Positions 37,798 through 48,752 of a stretch of 64,000 nucleotides of DNA are shown here, piece by piece (within the stretch, counting starts at the first letter, position 1; every line of letters begins with the position of its first letter). Source of the DNA: Tetracladium setigerum (taxonomy: Eukaryota; Ascomycota; Leotiomycetes; Helotiales). The notes under the pieces were generated by a model. It was not told where the DNA came from. It worked only from the letters and a program-made list of their open reading frames with translations, and ran no database searches. The translations under genes were made by a program, and so were the position numbers. Location: the NCBI GenBank assembly GCA_031472005.1, contig PZJY01000007.1, positions 2,467,808-2,531,807 on the forward strand, in the 5' to 3' direction.

Positions 37798-37843
37798 CAA
37801 TAGCCTGTGTGTTTGCCGGATGTGCTTCGGACACAGGCTATTG
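37798..37843. repeat. Perfect 13-bp inverted repeat with 20-nt spacer
   Basis: CAATAGCCTGTGT at 37798-37810 pairs exactly with ACACAGGCTATTG at 37831-37843. The spacer GTTTGCCGGATGTGCTTCGG has little further pairing. It could form a hairpin in DNA or RNA. Confidence 0.85.
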
Positions 37844-38143
37844 CCGGACAAAAGACCTCCTTGATTCTTGGTAAATACCCCGATGGAAAGTACGGAGGTA
37901 CGTACGCATCTTTTTAACCGCTGAATAAGAGCTCAAGCACCGATCTCGAACGCTAATCAAATTGATTCGCATTTCCCTCCACTACTCTCGCGTTTGGAGG
38001 GGTGTTGGATAAATGAAAGCACAGCAAGGCATTCAGTTCCGTTAGGCAATGTGCCTCAACAGGCTGAAAGAGTTGCTTTCCCTCCTCTTTCTGAGGTCTG
38101 GAGGTCGAAATAAAGATCTGATTCTGTAAGACATCGCGGTTGT

Positions 38144-38179
38144 GCTGACGGCCAAGGCTGGCAGATCGAGGCCGTCAGC
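38144..38179. repeat. 10-bp inverted repeat with 16-nt spacer
   Basis: GCTGACGGCC at 38144-38153 is the reverse complement of GGCCGTCAGC at 38170-38179. It is short and GC-rich; no gene end is adjacent. Confidence 0.6.
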
Positions 38180-39874
38180 AACGTGCAGTATACTTGCTTA
38201 TACTTCGTAGTTCGTTTAGCAATTCGATTTCAATACAAGAGCTAGATATCTTCCATTTGCCCCTCTGATTTCCTCTTGTTGTCTCCTTTCACCTCGCTTT
38301 TGTTCGTCGCGGCCCAACCTCTTCCTTCTTTTCTCGACGAGGCAGGCTCGTACCTGCGCCTACTCGGTCATAAGGCACGGCTTCGAGATTTTCGAGGAAA
38401 CGAGAAAACTAAATGTTGCTCCTCCCCAAACGGGCAATTGTAAAGCCCCTTCCTTCATTTAATTTATCCAGTATTATTTAATTATCTCTTTTATCCCTTT
38501 TTAATATTTTCTCAAAGTGGGAACCGCCCGTGGGTCCAAAACCGCATCAGGCGGAGACTTTTCGCGACTTTTCATTCGCCATCTCGTACAGTCGTACCAG
38601 TCTTCCAGCACAACTGTGCCTCACGCGCTGCTTTGCTTTGTTCAACGGACCACAAAAATCCTCCTACAGTAATTACTAGTCGGCTGAAGGATTTCACTGC
38701 AACTCCTACGTTTGATCTTCTGCTGTTCTCCTGCATGGATTTTCGCGCCTTTCTCTCGGGGTGGATTTACGAACGTGTCTATCCACGTAAATTCCTTCCT
38801 CGTTTAGGAGACTCCAATCGACATCCCTTGCTTTCTTTTGGGGGATTCAAACGCCTTGTACCATTGTACGGAGCACTGGGCATACCCAGCTGTTGAACAT
38901 TGCCCACTTGCTACGTATCTCTCGAGGAGTCCCGGCACATTCCATTATGAGTGGAGTTGGCAAAGGTTGTCGGGATTTTGTGGGATAAGGATCTCACGCC
39001 AGGACATTCGATTTGAGGTGAGAATAATCGGGTCCTGGGATTTGCTTCTCGATAATCTTGTCGCTTTTCGGTATGCAGGGCACAGGTTTATGTTGTAGAA
39101 TGTTGGAGAACAGTACTTTCAATTGCAGAGGATGAGGCACAAATTATCCGACATGCTCACTCTTGATGCATTGCTGGGTTTTTAGGCGCTGTGAATTATT
39201 ACGTATAGAACCTGGCCCCCACTTAAATCTGAACAGGAAAAGGGCTTGGTAGTTGAATCCTTCAATTCGGTTAGGATTATATTTATTTTCAAATGAATCC
39301 AAATTTGAATGCCACGTCAAAGGGCTGTCTCAGGCGATTGTGTTGTTGAGTTTGTGGTCAAGGCTGTCCGGCAATGCCCTATTTAAGAACCACGATATAC
39401 AGCCATCACTATATAAAACAAACAAAGATCTAGTAATTCTCAAATTCGAATTGTCAGCACAGGAACTATCCCAAATTTCGTAGTAATTCTTGCTTTGCCT
39501 CCGGGCAGGAGAGTACAAACAAGGTCTCGCTTCACAATTTCATGCACAATTTCGATCGGAAGGCTAGTAGCGATTAAATCTTATAATTTATATACATTTC
39601 ATACCACTAGTTTAAGGCTCATGATGTCAAATTAATTGACAAAGAACCCGATTAGTACTATTTAAGTGCTTCGCCAAGTCCCTCGGTGGCGGTTGAATGT
39701 GCCTCACAGCAGGCTTCACGTATCTAACGTTCGGATTTTAATATCAATACGATCCTAGAATGCTTGACCATCCTACACACATGCAAATAAATAAACAATG
39801 CTTGCTAAACGGTAAAAAAAAAACCTCCCATGCTCCCTCAACCTTCTCTCATCATACTCCAAGCAGCCACTCAA

Positions 39875-41351
39875 CTACCTTTTATACCCAGGAAACTTAT
39901 TAAACTGATTCCGATCAATCTTAGTCAACTTAGGACAGCCTAAGCCTTGCAAACTTTGCGCAACAACATCAGTCAACGGCTTAATAACGCTCGCGACACT
40001 CGACAGCAATCCTACTACGATATCTGGTGTTTCGGTTTGGGAAGCCTGAAGCAGAAAGCACGCGAGGTTGTTGCCTTGTAATAGATTGGCGCTGGTGAAC
40101 ACTCCTCCAGTCAAGTCGCTTGGGTCAACACCTGCAAAGGAGTTGACGGTTCCGGTGTTTCCCCGATACTGAGTAATGAGGGGTGCTTTAGGCCGTGGTT
40201 GAGGACATCAACGAGGAATGCAGCGATGGTGAATTCGTTCCCGATTGCTCGTTTGTACCTAGACGACAAAATTAGCTCAGTTGTGACGGAAACAAATGAA
40301 GTATGCATAATGAAAAATGTTTGTAAGAGCCTACCAATTATCAGGAATTTTCTCGTGCCCCTCATTGTACGTGAATTGACCAGATTTGCCTGTGATGGCA
40401 AAGAACGACATGAGATCTGCTTTGGACAAAGATCCTTCGGGAAACTCGGCCGAATGATTTGCCATCATTCTGGCTGGGAAGGAAAACCCAGCCGGTGACA
40501 CCAAAACTCCAGCGAAAGGAGGGTAGAAGAAGTTCGGATTGTTCTGAATGGAATGATCATGACGAGCAACTCGAAAGTCGAGAAGATTGTCGTATTGCTC
40601 GGAGGAGCCGACTCCCTCTACGAGTGCATCGTAGTATTGCTGAAACTGGTTGACTTGCAATTTGAAAGAGTTGCCACTGGAAGGAATGTTAGTCCAGTAT
40701 ATTGGGTTGGAACTTGGAAGTTGAGACTAAAGGAATACTTACGTTATGTACAGGTCCCCTCGAGTTGGCGATGTATCTGTTTCGTACTTGTTGTGAGAGC
40801 CTGAGATACCCTTTGGAGTGCCCGTGAGTCCAAGGAGGTTGTTGAGTGGTAGTTGAACATTAGGTGTTGGCCCACCGATTGACCATGACTGAAGATTGCC
40901 ATCGAATACTGCACCGTAAACAGCAAGAAATGTTCCTAAATCCAAGGCCATTCCGAATGCGTCATTGGTGCCCTTGATGAAATCTGCGATTGTTCCGACA
41001 CCGTTGTGTGGAAGGTATCCATGGTTTGCTGCCTAAGAACTTGATCAGCATTCTTTTTCAAATGCCACTGAATCAAGTTGGGTATTGTATGCTGATACTT
41101 ACTGCGTTCAAACCAGGGCATGGCCCTCTTTGATCACCGCCTGCCAGATTAGGGGGAACGAATTTGTGTACTCCTTCCGTGCTCACATATTGCGATTTGG
41201 GATCAAAAGCTACTCGCTTTTGATGTGCTTGGTTATGTAAAGGACTGTCTTTATTGTTGACAAGGCGTGCGGCATGCTCAGCAGCGATGGCGGGGAATGC
41301 GGAAATTTCTGTGGCAAGTGCCAAGATGGCACAAGTGGTTGTGAAGTACAT
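39875..41351 (-). CDS. Secreted heme-thiolate peroxidase/unspecific peroxygenase family, one-base frameshift
   Basis: Extracellular heme enzyme of the chloroperoxidase/UPO family that uses H2O2 to oxygenate or halogenate organic substrates. Exons 41103-41351, 40743-41032, 40335-40676 and 39875-40258. A signal peptide is followed by a propeptide-like stretch. The proximal-ligand motif PCPGLNAAANHG places the heme Cys at about residue 78, and the distal acid-base pair falls in YETDTSPTRGD (Glu167, Arg174). The C-terminal segment TGGVFTSANLLQGNN is family-like. The exon sum is 1265 nt, one short of a multiple of three. The break is at the C4 run 40161-40164; one added base restores a GGNTGT-type segment and about 421 residues. 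The alternative is a 38-nt intron (GTATCG...TTTGCAG) that also restores the frame but is shorter than usual. Confidence 0.85.
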
Positions 41352-43373
41352 TCTTTGAGAGGAAGGTGTTATCCTTGATACTTCGTTGTGGAATTAATGA
41401 ATTTAACAAATGGGCAGATAGGGAGGGCGAAATTCGACGTCTCTTATACTTCTAAAGAGTTGAATATCATGAAGTCACAGAGTAGCTGTCACAACGGAGA
41501 CGACAGTACCGTGCCCACCCGCACAAATATCTCCGGGCCCATCTCCTGTTTAGTCCAATAGTCTTTTGAGAAACGTAAATCGACGTTCCAAAGAAGTGAT
41601 CTCATCCACTTTCGAAGACTTGCAAGTTGCAAAGTGACCTTCCGTAGAAAACTTGTACGCTCCCGAAGGCAAGAGAGAGCTGAAACGTAAAAAGGAGAAG
41701 ATCGACAGAAAACTCCGATTTGCATCTTGGATTTATAAAACATTCACCGTGATAGGTCTGGAAGGTCTGGAAATATTGAGTTAGCGTTGTAGTACCTCTA
41801 GTTGAAGAATACTAGTGTGGTGTTCCCTCTGCGGGGAGTCCAATGTTGGCATATTGTTGCCGAGGCTCAAATGGAAAACGATATTGTTTCTGACATCACA
41901 CAAAGCCAAGGTTGGTTGAGTGAGACAATTTGACATGAATTCCAGTCGCTAAGGCAAGCAGATCTTGTAGCGTTATGCAACAACGGGGACTCGTCGATCA
42001 TGGTCCGTGTTCGTGGAAACCCAAGAAGTTGGCGTACGACTTCATCGAAGGGACATGGAAAATCTTCCTCCTATTCTGGAAAAGGGCCACTATCTTGCAA
42101 TTCCCGAATTGGTCTGATACTATTACCGAGTTCGAAGGTAAACAAGAACATGCATGAATAGGTCAGTCGCCCTGATAAATCTACTCAACAAAGTGTAAAA
42201 ATCGTAGCATTAAACGCTTCCGTGATATATTTCTTATTTGCAAGTTGGAGACTAAATTCTTAACGAGTGCAAAGCAACGACAGCCAGATGGTCATGACTG
42301 GCTCAACTTTCCGCTCATTCACCTGAAAGAATGAAAGGTCCAAACAACAAATGACAGGTAAGTTCTCCAGCTCATAAAGGCACTTCTCCCAAAAAACAAA
42401 ACAGTACGTATCAAAGCTTGTGTTCACGTCAAGTGCCACGACCTCGAAAGACGCAAGCCTGGAACTAGCTTTCTCGGAAAGTCAGGAACCCGACCAGTGT
42501 GCTGAAGCGAGCAATATTCAGCTGCGGAGTGACGACGAGCGCACGTTTCCGTGATCTCAAATAATTTAAGCGAGACATGTCTTTGCAGGCAGAATAGGAT
42601 GTTCCCGTGCTTTCTCGAAATATGAGATGCTGGTCTTGGAGGATAGGAAGTAGTGGTAGGATCACTTGTGGAGAGGTGTTTTCGTTACACTTTTTCTATT
42701 GTCTTTTACTGTTTGTTCTTGGTGTTTTCCATGATGTCGCTCACCTCCAAAACCTTCCAGCTCTCGACTAATTTAGAATCCAAGCCCAAGTACGAGTAGT
42801 AGTAGCTCGGCATATTTTTATTTTGATACTATTCAAAGATCAACTTTCGGCAGTTCCGTATTTGTCGTCACTGCCTTCCACGTCCTTGCCATTTCAGGAA
42901 AGTGGGAAGACCTTTTGGTTGAAGTTCAGTGTTAGCTGCCGATCACCCTTATTAGTGGAAAGTCTTGTACCCCGCGAGCCCGCCTGCCCGTGAACACCCC
43001 GCGAACACCCCGCGAACTTTAACATACCGAGGTATTTGATATCAAGGGTGAGATACTTGGCGTGTTTTTTTGGTGCGTTGAGTTATGGATATCAAAAGAT
43101 GGAAGGGAAAATACGAGTAACAAAACAGATTTGCTATGGGAATTCTTAGGAGGAGGAATTGGAGGTGTTTCACCCCCCTTCTTCTCCCTCTCTCTCCCTC
43201 ACACACAGGCGACTGTCTGATATCTTTGCTTGAATAAGATTCTATATGCTATAACTAATACGGCGTGATTTATTGAGTCCCAGTTTTCTTCGTCCCTTCT
43301 CGCATGACCTTTTTCATTTCTCGCTTTTGGTACTGTACACTTCTAACATCGAATTATTTTAGACGCTCAACAT
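41352..43373. other. Intergenic of about 2 kb
   Basis: Holds the peroxygenase promoter and the MFS 3' flank. An 11-bp tandem GAACACCCCGC repeat (two copies plus a partial) lies at 42992-43017. No gene was seen. Confidence 0.55.
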
Positions 43374-44924
43374 TTAGATCTTAACCTTCAACTTAAGACC
43401 AACAATCGCAGTCCTCGAAAAGACAGCCAAAACCGTCCCAATGATCAGAGCAACACCCGTGAACACAATCAATCCCGAGTAGCGTCCATGCTGACGATTT
43501 TGAATCGCTCCTCCAATGGGACTTCCTATCAGCACACCAAAGGAAGCAAAGGCATACAAAGCTCCTGTTCTGGAGCCGAGCTGGCTGAGATTTCCAAGTT
43601 TTGCGACCATGGCTGGAATGATCGATAATGTACAGCCAGATGCAAAACCATACATGACTGCGAACACGATGATGGGAGCACCCGAAGCCGCGGGGAGCCA
43701 GAGAGCGAGTGTCATGATGGCTCCAAATGTCGACAAGATTATCATGACGTTGAAAACACCAATTTGATCTCCGATGTGCGCTGGAAGAATACGCCCGAAT
43801 GTTCTGTTTGACTTGTAAGTGAGAAACTTCTTGCTTGGGTCTACGGAAAGACTCACGATGCTGCGTTCACTATTGGAACCAAGTAGCCTGCCAGTTCAGC
43901 CGACATGCCTGAGGCTCGTCCCTGAACGATAAGAAAGTTGAAAGGAAGGAATCCGCCGATGTAAATGAAGAGCGCTGCTACTGCAAGTAGAAAGAAAGGC
44001 CTTTCTTTAAAAGGTGTCACCAGGTCCTTCAAGTGAAGTGGGCGAGGCGTTGGTGGTAGTCGAGACTTGATGGTTAGATTTGCGATCACAAGCAGGCCGA
44101 GAAGCATAAAAGCAAGCGCTCTCATGGTCCATCCAAAGCCAATCATTGGTATCAAACGTTGGACCATGATTGGAAGCACAACACCACCCAGACTGGAGCC
44201 GCTGACTGCTACGCCAAATGCGAGAGCGCGGTGTCTGAGGAACCAGCTGCCAAGAGCAGCAAGTACTAAACAAATTGTAAGAGATGATGAACCTATATTG
44301 AGCGACTAAGGGCTAACATACCTGGATAAAATAGAAAAGAACATCCAAGACCACTGCATATGCTCTGCGACAAGAAGAACTGATAATATTCTTTCGAGAT
44401 GGAGATCATCATCAAGCCAAAGATGTGTAGAAATGAACCAAGAAGAATTGGAATTCGAGGTCCAAGTTCGTCTGCCATTCTCCCTGCTAAGATACCCGGG
44501 AAAAACATCATGAATGATTGAGTTGAAGGAATCCAGGCAATGGTACTTGAGGAATAATCTTTCAACTGGTTCTGCTCGTAGTAGTTCTGAAAGACTCCAA
44601 TACCTTTGGATGATAGTCAGTATTGTCACGATAATCTCAAAAAGAACACTTACAATTGATCCACCCAAAACTAGAAAAGACAGCACAAAATCCTCCGAGG
44701 CAGACTAGCCACGCTTCAAATCCACCATCTGGGAAGTCATTGGGATTCGGCCCAGTGGGTGTTGTCTCGGAACCCTTTTCAGGATCCGCTTGCGATGTTG
44801 GTGATTGAGTTTCCTGAGATCGGTCGTTGGCGTCTATCTCAGCAATTATTTGCGAGTCTGAGGATGGGAGGGAGGTTGATGAAAGTGAGGCGTGGCGCGT
44901 TGGTTTTTCCAGTGATTGATCCAT
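43374..44924 (-). CDS. MFS monocarboxylate-type transporter
   Basis: Plasma-membrane major-facilitator transporter of the fungal MCT-like group, substrate unknown. Exons 44654-44924, 44322-44603, 43857-44265 and 43374-43803 sum to 1392 nt, or 463 residues. A polar, Ser/Thr-rich N-terminus of about 70 residues precedes the hallmark (P)DGGFEAWLVCLGGFC of the first membrane segment. Further segments follow (GVFQNYYEQ, WIPSTQSFMMFFPG, GRMADELGPR, then a six-helix C-terminal half after a cytosolic loop with RPLHLKDL), for about 12 helices. It faces the Zn2Cys6 regulator gene at 45468 across a 543-bp divergent promoter, so regulation by that neighbour is plausible. The start at 44924 gives the first ATG in frame with typical family length. 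Confidence 0.92.
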
Positions 44925-45467
44925 ATTGAGGTAGGTTATAGTACTAGATTCGAGCACAATTGAGGTAGTGGAAGATGAACGTCTCTTCTGTTTGCCGAGG
45001 AAAGAAACAAACGTCGAACAGCTCTCATATTATATATCTCGATGGTAGAAGAGAAGGCATCCTGATCGTCATCGGGGTGAAATTTGGCCATGATTGATAA
45101 TGCAAACAATACTCCCCTGCAACATGCTCGCTGAAGTCTTCCTAAAACGGCCCTTGGTATGAAACTGATGGTGTTAAAAGCGTTCGATTATTGGAAAGAG
45201 AAAGTTGTGGATATTTCATCAGCATGCAAGTCATTCACCTCCAGAGATGAGCAATGACCAGCCTTGGCAAACCATCCTTGCGAGTGCTCGGAAAATTCTG
45301 CCGTATGAGGACTAGACCCATTCATTATTCTCGGGATCCCAACGGTATTTCTCAGCTCGGCATCATTGCTTCTCAACTCATCGAGACATGTTGTATGAAA
45401 TGCTGGAATTCTTGCAAAAGAGTGGAACAAACTCAGTTCTTTTAATGGGAGGTGCGTATGACTAAAC
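44925..45467. promoter_or_regulatory. Divergent promoter between MFS transporter and Zn2Cys6 regulator
   Basis: 543 bases between starts at 44924 (minus) and 45468 (plus). A TATATATCTC element near 45031 could serve the transporter. No CGG-N-CCG palindrome was confirmed by eye. Confidence 0.5.
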
Positions 45468-47213
45468 ATGGGGGAGTCCGGCAAACCTCAAGCTTGTCAA
45501 AATTGCAAGAAAAGAAAGGTCAAAGTAAGCTACATGGCACTTCTTCACATTCTCGACCCTTGACTCTTGTTTATGCTGATGTTGATATTAGTGTGACTAC
45601 CGAAAGCCAGCATGTTTAAGATGCGAAAAGACTCAGATAACCTGCAAAGGATACCAACGTGAAACGGTGTTTATCAATAAGACTGCAGGCAAAGCACGAC
45701 TGGTTCCACAACATCCACCACACAATCCCAGCCAGACCTCTCCTCCTAGTTTAGACGACTGTCTTCGAGACCTTGCGGCACAGCTCCAGCAGCCGACAAG
45801 CATCCGGTCACAGTCACAGCTGAGGTTACAAAGCCTGGCGCTTCTCAAGAAGCTCTACCTCCCCCAGCTCAGTCCCGCTGACTTGGCAAAATCACCTGCA
45901 TTTGCCTGGCTTCCGATTGTTTGCTACCTCCAGGGAGCAAGTCACGCACTCGATCACGCTCTCTACACACTCTGCGCCATTCAAGTTGCTATCACCAAAA
46001 GTGGCAGTATTGACATTGACGAGGCACTTCAAACCTATTACTCCTCTCTTCAAACTTTGCAAGTGGAATTGGGCAATATAGATGCGGCACGGAAAGATGA
46101 GACAATCGGGGCAATATCTGTGCTTTCTACATGTGAGGTAAGAATATGCCGCTCTCTAATATCTTTTTGTCTTTTTATCTTCAAAATCTACTTGTGGTTC
46201 GTTAACGAGAATTACCTAGCTCTTTGTTTGCCCGACAGATCACGCGTGGCAAGCTCATGCCCAGGGAATATCCCAAATTCTACTTATCCGAGGCGATCTT
46301 GATATTTCCACTCCGGTTCGAAAGAGTCTATTCTTCAGAATCAGATTGGTTCTTGTTCGTTGACCACCCCCGCTCCGTGCGTTAGACAGTGCTCACCTGC
46401 ATCTTTTAGTTGTTTGAAGCCCTCACGAAGCGCCTCTCCAGACCGACGGCAACCTCTCAATGTCGACAATTCTCTACTCAAGAAGAAGGGAGATTAGATT
46501 CACTGAGTCAACTGATCGCAATAGCATGGGAAGTGCCAGCCGTTCTCGAGGAATCAGATCGGCTTATGGCAAATACCGCCGCGATACCCGAGCACCACCC
46601 GAGAAGTCACATTTTCCAACCCTCTCTCGACTTGATTGCAAAACTTCAAGTTTCCCAGCAAAGCTATAAAGATACATTCGACACACCTGTCTTTTGGGCC
46701 ATGCCTTCCACGGCTGACAATCCTGCGGACGAATTTTACGATACCAAATTCTTTCCGTTCGCTCTCCATTTTCGATCAATGGAGAGTGCATTGAATATGG
46801 TTTTATACTGGGCTATGCTACTACAAGTTCACTACAACATCATATGTCTGGACCATCACTTTCACACTCCTGTCATTTCCTCCGAGGAAACCCACTCATT
46901 TGCCATCGAAAACTCTTCTGTTCCACCCCCCCGTACTTGGGAGTACGACAGCATAGCATCTGTGAAAGAAGAGGCCAACACGCTGGCTCGATATATATGC
47001 ATGTCTATTGAATACTGCTACAGAATCGAGCATGGCACGCTTGGTCCTCAATTGACATGTTACGCGCAGTGGGTTTTGAAGTTGTATTTTCGAAAGGTTG
47101 GGTGTGTGAGGGGTCTTGCGTGGTGTTTGAATATCAAGGGCATGAAGGGTCCTGGTTTTCATTCGGGGATTGAGTTGATGTGTTTTGAGGACGGAGACTT
47201 CAAGATGTCATGA
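45468..47213 (+). CDS. Zn2Cys6 transcription factor
   Basis: Fungal-specific nuclear regulator. Exons 45468-45524, 45592-46137, 46220-46348 and 46410-47213 sum to 1536 nt, or 511 residues. The zinc cluster opens the protein and spans the first intron: ACQNCKKRKVKCDYRKPA followed by CLRCEKTQITC, spacing C-x2-C-x6-C-x6-C-x2-C-x6-C. The rest is the helical C-terminal region (DUF3468/Fungal_trans_2 style) without a coiled coil. The acceptor at 46219 was chosen over the later AG at 46241 because it keeps frame into an HAWQAHAQGISQIL segment typical of these proteins. It is divergent from the MFS transporter, so it is a candidate pathway-specific regulator of it. Confidence 0.9.
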
Positions 47214-47453
47214 AGCTGGGAGGAGAAACACTCTTTGCCGGTTTCATCTTTTCAAAAGAGAGGAAATTAGGAAAGAAAAAGCATATATGTGAAAGCAAGC
47301 TTTCAGGAATGTAAACATTGGCTGCAATATTTAATTCTACAAAATTATTACAGTGTGGTAGTCCTCTCTGCTTCTTCAAAGCGACTCCAACCTCTCGGGA
47401 TCAGTGCTCAAGAGTCCAAGACCTGAAAATTATCTCAACCAACTCCCCCTCCA

Positions 47454-48463
47454 TCAAACCCTCTTAGCAGGACCCAAAATATCCCTCACCCTTTGTAAAT
47501 GCACCTTCCCAACCTGACCCACCTCTCCCACATGAATAATCTCATACCCCAAAACCCTCTCCAACAACTTCTTTCCCTCTCCCCATCCTCCCCCATCCAC
47601 GTCGCACCCATCATGTCCATCTCACTCACAAGCATCAAAACCCTCTCTCTCAGCGCCGTCTCCCTCAAAATATCCTCAAATTCAACATCAACCTCCTCTT
47701 CGTCCTCTTCCTTCTCCTCTAACCCACCCATCCCCAAAGTCTCTCCCTCACACCCCTACTAAATTTCTCCATGCTTTCCTCTCCCACTCTAATCATCATA
47801 ATACCATCATCAGCATCAGCAGTATCAGTATACACATCCCTCCTCTCTCTTCCCCTTTCCCCTCCCATTCCCATTCCCCTTCCCTCCCCATTCCTCAAAC
47901 TCTTCTCACGCGCCGAATAACCCCTCAAGCTATCACGGTAAGCCTCCTTCAATCCAACTCCCAACTTCTCTAGCGAGAGTTCTTCCTCCTTCTCCTCCAT
48001 TTTAGGAGCAGTCAACGCTTGAAAACCCCGCATATTGCTAATTGCTAGAATTCTTAGGCTGGGATATCCATTCAGGTGGTTACTGGTCACTGTACGACCT
48101 AGTTCGCGTTGTATTCTTAGTAGTGTGGGATTTTGGGTTGTGGAGAGGTAGTGTAGTTGGTTGGGGCTGGCGTGGTGGAGGATGCGGGAGATGAGAAGGA
48201 GGGTGTGGAGGAGTGAGCGGTTTTGGGAGGGAGTGTTTGTGAATGACTCTTTGAGGTTGATTAGTTGGGTTGATTGTGGGTTGGGTTGGGTTGGAGTGGT
48301 AGTTGTTCGTTGAAGAGAGGGGGAAAAGGGAGATTAAAAAGGGGGGAGACAGGATTGGTTACGCACTGGTTGGGTGGAAGAGGATATCACGAAGGAGGCT
48401 TTCGAGTGTCAGAAGAGAATTGAGAACTTCCTGTTCTGCTTCTTCTTTCGTGAGTTTCGGTCG
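47454..48463 (-). pseudogene. Unidentified conserved-looking protein, broken by two frameshifts
   Basis: I do not recognise this gene. Readable coding sequence starts at an acceptor at 48463 (RPKLTKEEAEQEVLNSLL), splices at 48367 to 48248 and continues to 47454. It needs three successive reading frames: first to about 47735, then to about 47594, then to the stop at 47454-47456 (ending VRDILGPAKRV). Adding one G (minus strand) at each of the runs 47732-47735 and 47590-47594 makes a single frame of about 297 codons. Content is helical and charged, with a Gly-Met-Gly-Arg low-complexity patch and an acidic EEKEEDEEE stretch. The 5' exon was not found. Given similar breaks in the neighbours, a sequence error is more likely than true decay. 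Confidence 0.5.
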
Positions 48464-48752
48464 CTAAAAAGTTGCTTGTGTTAGCAAAAATCCTTATAGC
48501 TTTGAAGCTTTCTCATGGAACATTCTTGCTATGGAAAAGAGCGGGGGGTTTGCAACGACATGAGAATGATGGAACGCACGAAGATGAAGCAAGCGGTGAT
48601 AATTTATGTGAATATATTGATCTAAGTTCAACGCCATGCACGCTATGCAATTGCGGTAGATACTCTCGGGTTTATGAAAACAATAAAATCGAAAGCAATA
48701 AATAGGGATGAAGGTCAGACAGAAGGGAGGTGAAAAGATACCGCTTATGGAG

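Larger units (their letters stand above)
29157..39874. other. Gene-poor block of about 10.7 kb upstream of the bZIP gene
   Basis: No protein-coding gene is supported. The open frames are short, overlap on both strands and lack splice continuity or family motifs; the longest, 35976-36467 plus, is not protein-like. Small repeats are listed separately. The left end must contain the bZIP promoter and leader. Long non-coding RNAs or decayed transposons cannot be excluded without expression data or a repeat search. Confidence 0.5.
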
